From positions 744,001 through 808,000 of the forward strand of contig JAKUHH010000284.1 in assembly GCA_022701365.1 (NCBI GenBank): a stretch of 64,000 nt of DNA, given 5' to 3'. Origin of the DNA: Mycocentrospora acerina (lineage: Eukaryota > Ascomycota > Dothideomycetes > Pleosporales). The notes under the pieces were generated by a model. It was not told the origin of the DNA. It worked only from the letters and a program-made list of their open reading frames with translations, and ran no database searches. This document shows positions 22,617 to 32,933 of this stretch, one piece after another (position 1 is the first letter of the stretch; each line of letters starts with the position of its first letter). Position numbers and translations under genes: made by a program.

Positions 22617-23501
22617 ATGGCTCCTGATGTCTCTGTCCTACCACTCCCACACAACCTCTACGCCACGAAGTCCCTCGTCCACATGTCAACAACCGAAATC
22701 TCTCAACCGCACCTCCCAAACCCAACTAAAGTCGTCAACCCAGCCCTAATAACGCAAGAATTTGATCTTTTGCGCTTTGAAGCTGCCGCTTTTGATCAGC
22801 TACCCATCACCAATTCAAGCCCAAACACTCCAACAGACTCGTCACAAGCCACCCAGCCACCCCCAATCGAACCCTACTCCGCGAATCTAATATCATCTCC
22901 GTACAACAACCCGGGGCACTACCTCGATCTCACAACCCTAACCTCGGAATCTCTCCTCTTTGCCAAAGCACTGACAGCTCTAAAACCCACACGCCCTGAC
23001 TATGCGACCGCAGAATACACCGACGCCTTGAACTTCGACTCCGTTCTCACTGTGCTACGAGAACTCCTACGTATCTACGGCGGAGAATGGAAGGAGACAT
23101 CGTTTTACGTCGTCGTCTTCCGCAGTCTACTAAATGAACAAGTGGATCAGGACTGGCTGTATAAGCTTGACTATGAGAGCCATCGTGAGGCGTGCGAGAG
23201 CGGCGGTCTACTAAAGTACTGGTTTGGAAAGTGTAGTGAGGAGAGAAGAAATCTGGCCACTTGTACGTATTCTTTTTGGTGCCATTTATTGGCTTAGAGT
23301 GTTCTATATAAGCAGGACACTGACAATTGAATAGGCTTTTGGCACTCGAGGGAAGATGCGTTTAAGGGAGGTCTGGGACCGTGGCATAAGAAGGCTAGGG
23401 CGGCGGGTAGGGAGTTGTACGAAAAGATTGTGTTTTCTACCCATCGATTTACGGTGTTAGACGGGGCGGTGGGGTACCGATTCGAGGAATGGAAAGATTG
23501 A
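22617..23501 (+). CDS. UPF0643-family fungal protein
   Basis: Conserved fungal protein of unknown function. Two exons, 22617-23262 and 23335-23501, spliced in phase over 72 bases, give 270 residues. The first ~90 residues are Pro/Ser/Thr-rich and look disordered. From about residue 100 come stretches I associate with the UPF0643 family: FDSVLTVLRELLRIYGGEW, SFYVVVFRSLL, DYESHREACESGGLLKYWFG and, across the splice, RNLATCFWHSREDAFKGGLG. The intron interrupts the conserved Cys of NLATCFW. No catalytic motif can be named. The family resemblance comes from memory of the pattern, so a profile search is the decisive check. Confidence 0.75.
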
Positions 23502-24187
23502 AGCGAGGTGCAAGATTCTTTTTGATCGGGTCTTCTCTGAGAAATCAAAGATGAAGAGATGCTAAGGAATATAGAGTATCGGTGTGGCATAGATGGCGTT
23601 GAAAGGCGTACGTGTAAAGACATAAAGCGGGATCGCATAGACGTATCCGGGGCTCTATTGATGATCATTGATCAGCCCATTAATGATTGGCCGGAATATC
23701 ATAGTTCTACCATAGCCTGTTCAATATTTCTGATAAGTTCAGAGGTGTTGGTGCAACGTGTCAAGCAAGAATTATGGTCGTGGACACCACATTGGAGAAG
23801 AATTGAGCTTAATACACGAACGAATAACAAAAAGAACATAGATGTGATCAATACCAATTCAAATCAAAAAGTAGGATTGAAACAACAACGTTATGTGATG
23901 GTGCGACAGCAAGTCCAAATCCAGGTTGTTGTCCTGCAGCACAGGCACGGACCCTCGCTTATCAAATGCCAAGAGTCAGCAACCCCGGCCTCGCACACCG
24001 TCGATTTTCAAACCCCGACCCTTCTATCGTGAACAGCGCCAACGTACGACCACTAACCCCGCCTCCGAGCAGCCAATCTTGTCAGTACACCTGCGGAATA
24101 TCAGCGAGGAATTTCCAGGAGCAAAAGTAACTGACTCCGAGCGACAGCAGCGATACCGCAAACCCCCCAAACCCACATCCACACAAC
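23502..24187. other. Intergenic region upstream of ribosomal protein S29
   Basis: No coding gene recognised. Ribosomal protein promoters and a 5' leader for S29 are expected in the last few hundred bases. Confidence 0.4.
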
Positions 24188-24626
24188 ATGTCTCACGAGT
24201 CGGTCTGGTATTCGCGTCCTAGGACCTACGGCAAGGGCTCCCGCGAGTGGTACGTCTTGCCCGCTACTACACACCACTACGTGAACGCTTTGTTTGGGAA
24301 TGCACGGAGGGAGATCTACCGTGGAAATGGACGATGGAACATGGACATGTGAAAGGGCCAAATGCTAACATGACGCCTACAGCCGTGTCTGCACGCACCC
24401 CGCTGGTCTGATCCGCAAGTACGGCCTCAACATCTGCCGTCAGTGCTTCAGGGAGAAGGCTGCCGACATTGGTTTCGTCAAGGTACGATCTCCCACCTTC
24501 TTTCGCGAAGCCCGTCCCACCAGGACTCGCAACGCACTTACCCAGATAATCGCGCAACCCAAATCGATGGGCCCATATCTGTGTGCAGATCACGAATTAA
24601 ATGCTGACTTTCTGCAGCACCGCTAA
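24188..24626 (+). CDS. RPS29: 40S ribosomal protein S29 (uS14)
   Basis: Small zinc-ribbon protein of the 40S head. Three coding exons, 24188-24249, 24383-24482 and 24618-24626, with 133- and 135-base introns, give the full expected 56 residues. The protein starts MSHESVWYSRPRTYGKGSRE. The two CxxC knuckles, CRVC and CRQC, bind zinc and flank THPAGLIRKYGLN. The protein ends DIGFVKHR. The first zinc cysteine codon is split by intron 1, and the last coding exon is only 9 bases (His, Arg, stop). Total length and sequence match the family almost perfectly. Confidence 0.95.
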
Positions 24627-25407
24627 ATACCCTCGTTCCACGGCTGGAGTAAGGGGAGGCGCAACGGATGATTACCCGACGACACGACTCCGACTCCCAC
24701 GAGTGAACATAGCATGGATATGAGACGGGGGCGGAGAGAGAGAGCGTCGGGGCGGGATGGTTCTGCATGGCTTTCTTTCGGAATACGGAATTCAGTTTCC
24801 TCATATCATGATGATGCGTCGGAGGAAAGGTGTCTGGCAACGATAAACAAAATTCCATCCTGAATTCACGACAACGTACTTGCGTTCTATGCTCTGTCAG
24901 ACTCATAATGTGTTCCGGGACAGACGGGTCTGCCTGCATATTGGAGAACAACGGTGGAGAGAGTATGCTAATGCTGTAGGGACATGCCAATTCGCAGGGA
25001 CAAAAGTGCCACGCTGGGAGAGCAAGAAGTGAGAGAAAAGAGCACAGATTACATTCTTGAAAAAGGGTGAGATGTAATGGACGGATTGATGAATGAATGG
25101 ATGCAAAGTCAGGAGCATCCCCGCGTATTTGAACGCCTCACCACCGCCATCAGGGTGCTCGCCCTCAAGGTACTCAACCTCATGCAACCTCCACGTCGAT
25201 CTGCGCACCCCCCACGAAACGCCATCATCATGACCATCGCCCACAAGCACAATCAACAAGAATCCAATTTCCAGTCTCAAAGTCATGCAATCATTTCAAC
25301 TACTGTGCAAGACTACCCAGAGTCTTATCTCGTTTGAAATCCAATCCATGTTTTATTTTCCATACAACTATTCATACTGATTGTAGTCTCTCCTAAACTC
25401 ACTCGTT
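24627..25407. other. Intergenic region between convergent genes
   Basis: 3' flanks of RPS29 and POL12. Overlapping frames on both strands (up to 127 codons on minus) lack recognisable domains. Confidence 0.45.
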
Positions 25408-27687
25408 TTATATCCGCACAATGTCTACTCTCGTTCTTTCCCACAGTTTATGCGCAACCGCCACGCCCTTCTCTCTGTCTTGCTCGGTGACATGTGCGGG
25501 CTGGACGATGACACGTGCATATGTGCCTGCGCCGCGTCGCTTGGTGAGCGTCCCTGGGTTGATGACCAGCACGGATTCTACGACCTGTGGTTGTCCGTTA
25601 GTATTGCTTTTGAGAGGGAGGATATGAATAAGTATAGCTAGGGTTGTATTGTACCTTTACAGTGCCTTGTAGTGCGCTGGGTGTAATCAAGACATCTGGG
25701 CGGACGTTGAGCATCTCGCTGAGTTTGAGGTAGCTGGTGTCCAGCATTGTTCCCAGGGGGAGGAACGGGCTCGGCCTATCTTCTTCTGCTTCTTCTGCTT
25801 CCTCTTTTTCTGCTTCTGTTTCTGTCTCGGCCTTGATTTTCGGCACGGCGGTGGGCTTGAGAAATTTCTCCTCCACAGATGAAGGGGCGAGGAACTTTTC
25901 TCGTCCTGTTGGGGGGAATAGGGGGAGGAAGTTGCGCTGCTCAATGATGTTTCTTGCACATCGTTCGTATGCGTTTGTGGTCCTTGCTTTTCCGCTCGAA
26001 AGCTCTTCTCGGCGAAGCATGTCGAGAATATCAATGCTGGACATGCCGACGGTGATCTCGTTCATGCTAAGTGTCATTGGGTTGGTGACGCATTGCACCA
26101 TTTTACCCGCAGCACCGAGACCAAGCTCTTTCTTTATGAATTTATCCTGCGGGAAGGCGGCTTGGTGGTGGTGCGCGTCTCGCAAGCTTGGGACTAAGAT
26201 GACATTGCATGTCGGGACTCTGGACACGAAACTTTGCAGAGCTGAAGAGATGTGGTGTCGGAAGAGATCTGTCATGGTGGCTTGGTCTGGATTGCTGTTC
26301 GGCGGTGGGTCAAAGTCACCGGTTCGGATCTGCGGGTGCTCTGCGTCAAGGAAGGGGCCGATGAGAATGATGGAGTCTGCGTAGTGTTCGGCGGCAGTGT
26401 CGAGGAATGCGTGGAGAGGTGAGAAATCGAGGTTTTGATCAGTGGTGTAGGGGCCAGCAGCTATCATCATGGTTAAGGGACGGGGGTTGGACGGATCGGA
26501 GTCGGGAGTGTCAAGATAGCGGGCGTTTATGCTGTCTAGCTCGTCTGGTTTTGTTGCTGGTGGGTTTAGCAATGGAAGAGAGAGGACTTCAGACACGAAA
26601 AAAGAGTCGCCAGATGCATTTGTGCCACGTAGAGCGACGATCTGACCAGGGAAAAAGTTGTACGATGACAGTCCTTCGACTTTTAGGGGCACGCGGCGTC
26701 CTGATCCGTATCGTCGCGAACCTTCAAGGACTAGAGAAGCAGTGTTCAGTTTCCCCTCGCTAGTATCACTTGCAATACGCCCAACAGCGATGATCTCGCT
26801 AGGTGATTGATAGTTTGGGTTGCCAAAGGCACTGTCATCCAAGCCCATAGACTCCTTGATCAGCTCGCGGAACTCATCAATCCGGTCGTCGAGGACTTCA
26901 GACGCTTCTGAAAGCTTCATGGCCATGGTGCGGTACGAGAACTTGGACATGTCGGTGTTGGCTTTGAGTTTTATGCGGGGTTCTGAGGGGGTTTCAGAAG
27001 GGGGGTCTGGGAGAGCAATCTCGCCGCTCATGAATTGTTCAGTGATATCGTTTGCATGTGCTCGAGAGGCGAAGTTGAAGGTACTGCTATGCCGTCAGAA
27101 AAAGCTAAAGAGCGTGGCACACAGTCAACGTACAGTGTGCTAGAAGTTTCGCTTTTTGGTGTCATGACTCCGCCTGGCGAGCTCATCATGTGTGCCTTGT
27201 TGAATTTACTAGAAGGCGTGTCGAAGTTTGCCTTGCGCTTGACGGTGCTGCCATTGGCGCCGTTGGATGCACTGGGACGTGGTGTGTTTGGCACGAGTCC
27301 TTCCAGGCTACATGACGTGAGTGTCCAGACAGCACAATCCTAGACTTGAGCAACATACATGTCGTAGACATCGCCGCCCTTTGTCCTCGGTGTGGGCTGG
27401 CCCCGCTTGACGTCGTTCCTCTGCTGTGCCTTGCCTCTACTTTCGCGCTCGAGCGTGTCCTGGATCGTCTTCTTGAAGTCTCGCACACTCTTCAGGTCCA
27501 TCTTGTTGTCCTGGGCCCCCATCTTCATGCTGTATGCCTGCCATTTGAAATCCAGCTCCTCGGGAGAGATTGAGTAGAGGCGCGTTATCGACTGCAGCTC
27601 TGTGAGGACGTCGGTGGGCAAAGCCTCGTCCTTTGTGTCACAGTAGCGCTCGAAGCGCTCAGTCAGCTCGGTGGTCGCGTCGTCCAT
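25408..27687 (-). CDS. POL12: DNA polymerase alpha subunit B
   Basis: Regulatory B subunit of the DNA polymerase alpha-primase complex, which starts Okazaki fragments and also works at telomeres. Four exons, 27359-27687, 27134-27307, 25655-27083 and 25408-25584 (introns 51, 50 and 70 bases), all in phase, give 702 residues. The N-terminal ~80 residues form the small helical domain (LPTDVLTELQSITRLYSISPEELDFKW), followed by a Ser/Pro/Lys-rich linker. An OB fold follows (SSYNFFPGQIVALRGTN). The inactive calcineurin-like phosphoesterase domain comes next (LTMMIAAGPYTT, IILIGPFLDAEHPQI, CNVILVPSLRDAHH, MSSIDILDMLRREEL). The last exon supplies the conserved end VVESVLVINPGTLTKRRGAG. An acidic Glu-rich insert sits near residue 605. 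Head-to-head with the PDR16-like gene. Confidence 0.93.
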
Positions 27688-27967
27688 TGTGTCGGTTGGA
27701 TGTGTGGGCGTTTGGAGTGCACAGTCGATTCGAGATCGCGAGGCGTGTGGGACGACGCGCGCGACCAACGCGTCCCTCTAAAGTGCTTGCGCTAGCGCTG
27801 ATCGGCGTTCATGCAGGGACCAGGGTTCTCCCAAAAGTCGATGTGTTGCTCTCCTTGTGCCACTTGTGTTGCAACCGATAACCCCTTCGCTTTCGAACCG
27901 CATACACATCTCACCCGGTTCCCGCTCCAGTTCTGCAGCAGTCAACTGAACATTTCCATCCGTCACA
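27688..27967. promoter_or_regulatory. Divergent promoter region POL12/PDR16-like
   Basis: 280 bases between opposite start codons. The stretch contains ACGCGTC at 27770, close to the MluI cell-cycle-box core ACGCGT known from fungal replication genes; its use here is inference. Confidence 0.5.
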
Positions 27968-29021
27968 ATGTCTACAATTGGCCCCTTCTCGGAGCCTGTC
28001 CCTGGCAGCACGCCAGCCGCACACACAGCTCTCACCGCAGACCAGCAGGCCAAGTATGAGCAGTTCCTTGCTGAAGTCCGCACCTGGGACTCAGAGGCGA
28101 CACCTCTCAATGACGACGAGCGCATATGGCTCACCCGCGAGTGTCTGCTCCGCTATCTACGCGCAACAAAGTGGAACTCAGCGCAGGCCTCAACGCGTCT
28201 GCGTTCTACTCTGACCTGGCGCCGCGAGTTCGGCACCGACAACTTCACATCCGAGTACATCTCTGAGGAAAATGCCACAGGCAAGCAAGTCATCCTAGGC
28301 TTCGACAAGGAGGGCAGGCCGTGTCTGTACCTGCTGCCGCAGAACCAGAACTCCAAGCCAGGGCCCAAGCAAGTCGAGCACCTGGTCTACTCGCTCGAGC
28401 GTGCAATTGATCTCCACCCACCAGGGCAGGAGACTATTGCGCTGTTGATCGACTTCAGGAACACAGGCGCCAGTGGGACACCTGGAATGAGCATTGCGAA
28501 GCAGTGTCTGGATATCCTGCAGAGTCACTACCCAGAGAGACTCGGGAGGGCGTTGCTTACCAACCGTATGTCATTTTCATTCAAGTCTTGCTTAATTCTA
28601 GATTGTCAAGAGATACACTTGCTAATTACCTGCAGTTCCCTGGTACGTCACCACCTTCCTCAAGCTCATCTACCCTTTTGTGGACCCCGTCACCAAATCA
28701 AAAATCAAGACAAACGAGCCGCTCATCGATCATGTCCCCTCATCACAACTCATGAAGGCGTCTGGAGGCGACGTGGACTTCAAGTACGACCACTCAATCT
28801 ACTGGCCTGCCCTAGACAAGCTGGTAGCCGAGAGGAGACAGCAGAGGAAGGTACGATGGGAGCAGGCAGGTAGGCACATTGGAGAAAGTGAGATCTACCT
28901 CTGGGGTGGGGACGAGAAGAGTGTAAGCGCAGGTGTCAAGTCAGAGACGGCAGTAGTGGACACACAGCAGAGCAACGATTTGAAGCAGAGTGTCGACAAC
29001 ACAGTCACTGCTAGTGCTTAA
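27968..29021 (+). CDS. Sec14-like phosphatidylinositol transfer protein (Pdr16/Pdr17 type)
   Basis: CRAL-TRIO lipid-transfer protein, expected to exchange phosphatidylinositol and sterol at lipid droplets, ER or plasma membrane and to affect azole tolerance in yeasts. Two exons, 27968-28565 and 28636-29021, in phase over 70 bases, give 327 residues. The CRAL-TRIO N-terminal helical part is visible at ~55-85 (WLTRECLLRYLRATKWNSAQA). The lipid-binding domain follows: WRREFGTDNF, ENATGKQVILGFDKEGRPCLY, ALLIDFRNTG, LDILQSHYPERLGRALLTN, then LPWYVTTFLKLIYPFVDP. The segment GGDVDFKYDHSIYWPAL and the ...IGLSEVDL-like GESEIYLWGGDEK end match Pdr16/17 better than Sec14 itself. Confidence 0.88.
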
Positions 29022-31451
29022 ACATGGTGTTGGTAAGCGTGCAGCATGGATGTGTAGACTGCCATATTGGTGCATTTGTGCTTGGCAAGGAATATAATAG
29101 ACATAGACAGGATTTCCTTTCGGGAAACAGACAGAACTAATACACGTTTTGAACTTCTCTCTGAATCAGCAGTCCCAGATCTGTCAAGACGAGCTTCCAA
29201 CATGTGCCTGAAATCCACTGACGAATCAAAAAGACTACCAGTTCTTCCACTTAAACAAGAAGATCTCCGTTGAAGCTGACTAACAACAGGCTCAAGTAGC
29301 TCCCAAATCAAAATAACATCGAGCGTCCAAGTCTATTTGTATCTAGGAACAAACACTGCACCACAGTAATCAAAAACACACACAAACACGTAAATACTTT
29401 AACCTCTAACATGACGTCGACTCCCCCTCCCCGCAGCATCCAACCCCATCTTCTCTCCGACAGAGCCTCACACTAAAAGAAACGCCCCACGCGCCCCGAT
29501 CCCTCTCTCGTTGTCCCGAGATACCACCCGTTTCACGCTGCCCACTCGGAAGAACCCCGTCACTGGCTGCATCGCATCGCACCGCCTTTCCACCCAGCGG
29601 GACACACATCGCACAGGCACCACCATCACGCATGCAGCAGTGACGCACCACGACCCAACGTGACGTGAAAGTGACATAAAATTTCCCGTATTCCCAAGTA
29701 CCCCATGTGGGAAGGAAGGTGCACGCCGGGCTTATCTGATAGCCCGTGTGTAGACGCAGAGATAAGTTTGCACATCGTTTTTACTACTTGTCGGCCAGTT
29801 GGAAACCTCCCCCCCCCCTCTTTTGGTGATTGTTTCTCCTGATTGATTGCAAGAGTCGCGAAGCGGGGAGGGGGAGGGGTGTAGGTTCTGCTAGTGGTCC
29901 TGGGTATTTGTCTGACGGCGCTTCCAAGGTATGCTTTCGGCTACTCTAAGATCTTACTGCGCGGTTAGACAGCCAGGGGGGTGGGGGGAGGGAGGGTTAG
30001 GTTGCATATGTGTTTGTGTATGTGTTTACAAGGACTAGTAGGACTTGGAGAGATGAGGAAAGAATTAGGATGCTGGGAATACGGGTGTGAATTTAGCTGC
30101 ATGAGAGAAAAAAAATTTGTTACTGGGTTTGTGCGAGGAATTGAACAGGTGCTAGAAAGGAGAATGACCACAATTTACTTGGACCATGAGACTTGAAACA
30201 GGAAAAGACTTTGCTGAAAGTATGTGCATGCCTACTAATGCGTGTGTACCAATTGGAATGAATAGGGACGTGGGACAGGATTGTAATACATGCATTTTGC
30301 AGCTAGGATAAGATGTAGACTTGTAATATTGAGATGAGCAAACAATCAGAGAAACGAGAAAATTTGTGCGAATGGTAGAATGCTTTGTTTGATACTTTGT
30401 ATCCGAGTCTTTCCGACCCGTTTCGCTAAAATTGAGATGACACAAAGAAAAGGGTATGTAGGTTAAAATGCCAAAATCGACTTTGAGGTCTTCGCCTCTA
30501 CGCAATGCACCGCAATGCTGAACAACTCCCCCTTGCAACACATCCATGCAAACAACACCCTTCCAATCAGAATGCAGATCAGCCCTTGACCGACATTTCC
30601 CTTCACCATCACCCCACTTCCCAGAATCTGTCCTCTTCGCCAAGCTCGCGCAATCGGAAACTAGCGACCGTGCCTTCTTCTTCGGACCTTTCACCGGTCT
30701 CTCTCTCCACCTATTGAACCTCATCAGGGTCCTTGTCGTCCCTATCCCAAATGTCTATGCCGGTTTGTCGATAAAAACATGTAACACGAGTGCCCCCACT
30801 ACGCGTCGGCGGATACCGGCAGGTCGGTAATGCAATGCATCTTGTAAGAATCGGGGAATACCCCAGCTTCCTAGGTCCACGCAGGAACTGCTTTCCAAAC
30901 AAGGATTAAGCGCGCTCCACCTGCACACTGAGCTCAATTCTTGCGACAGAAAATTTGCCACCGAGAAACCCCGAGACTTGATCTGTGTCCCGCCGAGCAC
31001 CGAGCTCCACCACGGATGAAATCGCGACGTTGCCAACTGTTGCCAACTGTTGCGTGGGCCCTGTGTGCTGTTGGCGATGTTTTGACCAGAGCGCGTACAC
31101 GTGTCGTTCTCACGCGACCTCGAGAGCTGCATACCCTTTGTTATGCGGTTAGAGTTTCGAAGGTGGTCGCGTGTGGTACCTAATCCAAAAGCGACAACTG
31201 GTCAGATCGTAATGCCCACTTCGCTAAATCCATCGCGTAAGTCATCCGGAAATGTCCAATCCGCGATCGCCGCTAGGATAGTGTGCTGACGTCAAAAATG
31301 TTATGTCACTGGCGTTGCGCTAGGTATGACCTCGGGCCTGCGTTGTCGTGTGAACAGCAACGACCTCAGGGTCTTTCATGCGGGCGTGCCCGACGCGCAA
31401 AACGGTTGTCGGTATCCAGGATAGCCTCGTTAATTTGCTCTTTCCTTGATT
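29022..31451. other. Long intergenic region with G-rich tracts
   Basis: About 2.4 kb without a recognisable gene between the 3' ends of two convergent genes. It holds a run of ten C (29809-29818) and two G-tract clusters (29865-29885, 29976-29996). Confidence 0.5.
29865..29996 (+). repeat. Two G-tract clusters, potential G-quadruplexes
   Basis: Cluster one at 29865-29885 has tracts of 4, 5 and 4 G plus GTAGG. Cluster two at 29976-29996 has tracts of 6, 6, 3 and 3 G separated by single bases, satisfying the four-tract G-quadruplex rule. Confidence 0.6.
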
Positions 31452-32933
31452 TCACTCAGCCGACACTCCAGCCCAGCGAGTAGGAACACCGTTTGCGCTG
31501 AGAATGGGGGTGGCTTTGTTCAAGCTGGGCTTTCTTGGCGGGAGCCAAATTCGTGCTCTGCCGACGGCCTTTGAGTCGAGCTTGCCGACCCGGCGCATGT
31601 TCATCTCAAGAACAATTACACGAAGGAAATCGCTGTTCTCTCGGGGCTCGCGTTGGCGCACGGATGGCGGTGAAGGTGATGCTTTTCCTGTTTCAGTGAG
31701 GGGATCCGAGGCGCGGCGGCGCGATTTCGATGACCGGCCTCGTCGTTCGTATGTCTGCATCTGAATCATTGGCGCATGGGGGTCAGAATCGGCGTCGATC
31801 ATAAGCGCATCGTGAAGCTGCATGGAGAGTTCCGTGGGAGAGATGGGAGAGGGCTGTGGATTCAAGTATCGTCGCAGTGCAGGAGAAGGCAGTCCTTCCA
31901 GGTGTTTAGGTCTCATCTCGCTCGTGAAATTTGGTGCCAGCAACGATCGGATGAGAAAGTCATCCGGCGGTACACTGGGTGCTGTGAAGTTAGAAAACGA
32001 CTTGGCCGCTGACTTGAGTGCCTGAAGAGACGCAGTCAGGTTCGACTTGAACGACTTGAATCTTTCCGTAGAGGTAGACAGTGGGATGACGACATCAGGT
32101 ATGTCTGTCGCTATGATCTCTTCGCATTCTTCAACGCTGAAGTGAAGTAATGGGTGGTCGAGAACACAGTCTTCTTTTGGTGGTGACGACATGACCTTCT
32201 CTTTACGCTCAGACAGCGACTTTCTGCTGACTGAGTCTGGCGTGCTGAGATTGTCCCAGTGTGAGGCAAACGACGGCCCATCGTAGTCCAAAGATGGTGG
32301 CAAAGTGGATAGCGAGTCGGTGGAAATAGATCGGGTTGTCAAGAAGGATGACTCCTGCTCTTGCTCTATGCTCTGCAGACTACCATATTCGTCCTCCGAC
32401 TCATCTACACGACCCAACAACAGATCCAGCGGCGAACCAGACAGGGAGAGCGATGCCTCGGTGTCGTCCTGCTTCCACTCTTGAATCAGCTCGTCCATGG
32501 ATATCCTTTTGTCCATGGCGGAGCCCTTGCGACGGCGCATAGGCATCTTGGGAATCGCTGTGACGGCCAACAAGGCGGCGACTGCTGGCGGGATTGCGGT
32601 CGAGTTGTGATTCTTTGACGTGCGCGAAGGCCTGCCTCCGTTCTGGCCTCTCATCCTGATCGTCTGGGTTGAGTTTGCTGAGCGCGAGGGCGAGCGAGGG
32701 GGAATGACGACGGGCTTGGACTGTGGAAGCATGGTTGTAGCAGGCTGAACCACTCGGGGCTCCGAGGTGGGAATCGATCGAGTGTGGACGGTCAAAGTCT
32801 TCTCTGTGGACTTGATGGTGTGGACAGCGAGGGGATTTCGAGCCGTTCGTGTGCCCATTCTGTCCGACTTGGGGCTGTTGCGTGGTGACGGGGGAGAGTG
32901 CTGAAGGTACGGATACGACCTTGGCACCATCAT
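31452..32933 (-). CDS. Largely disordered fungal protein, function unknown
   Basis: Single-exon protein of 493 residues, mostly Ser/Pro/Arg-rich and low in predicted order. Short ordered islands are KRISMDELIQEWKQDD (~143-158), HFSVEECEEIIATDIPDVV (~267-285) followed by a helix (RFKSFKSNLTASLQALKSAAK), and near the C-terminus DFLRVIVLEMNMRRVGKL followed by RARIWLPPRK and a terminal RWAGVS. The C-terminal island looks the most conserved in type. Numerous SP/TP sites suggest phosphorylation. Start: two adjacent ATGs at 32933 and 32930; either is possible. I cannot name a function. Confidence 0.7.
   Translation of the reverse strand: MMVPRSYPYLQHSPPSPRNSPKSDRMGTRTARNPLAVHTIKSTEKTLTVHTRSIPTSEPRVVQPATTMLPQSKPVVIPPRSPSRSANSTQTIRMRGQNGGRPSRTSKNHNSTAIPPAVAALLAVTAIPKMPMRRRKGSAMDKRISMDELIQEWKQDDTEASLSLSGSPLDLLLGRVDESEDEYGSLQSIEQEQESSFLTTRSISTDSLSTLPPSLDYDGPSFASHWDNLSTPDSVSRKSLSERKEKVMSSPPKEDCVLDHPLLHFSVEECEEIIATDIPDVVIPLSTSTERFKSFKSNLTASLQALKSAAKSFSNFTAPSVPPDDFLIRSLLAPNFTSEMRPKHLEGLPSPALRRYLNPQPSPISPTELSMQLHDALMIDADSDPHAPMIQMQTYERRGRSSKSRRRASDPLTETGKASPSPPSVRQREPRENSDFLRVIVLEMNMRRVGKLDSKAVGRARIWLPPRKPSLNKATPILSANGVPTRWAGVSAE

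Noticed and set aside
24903..25286. 127-codon minus-strand open frame downstream of POL12
   Set aside because: Non-ATG start, no recognised domain, overlaps a similar-sized frame on the other strand.
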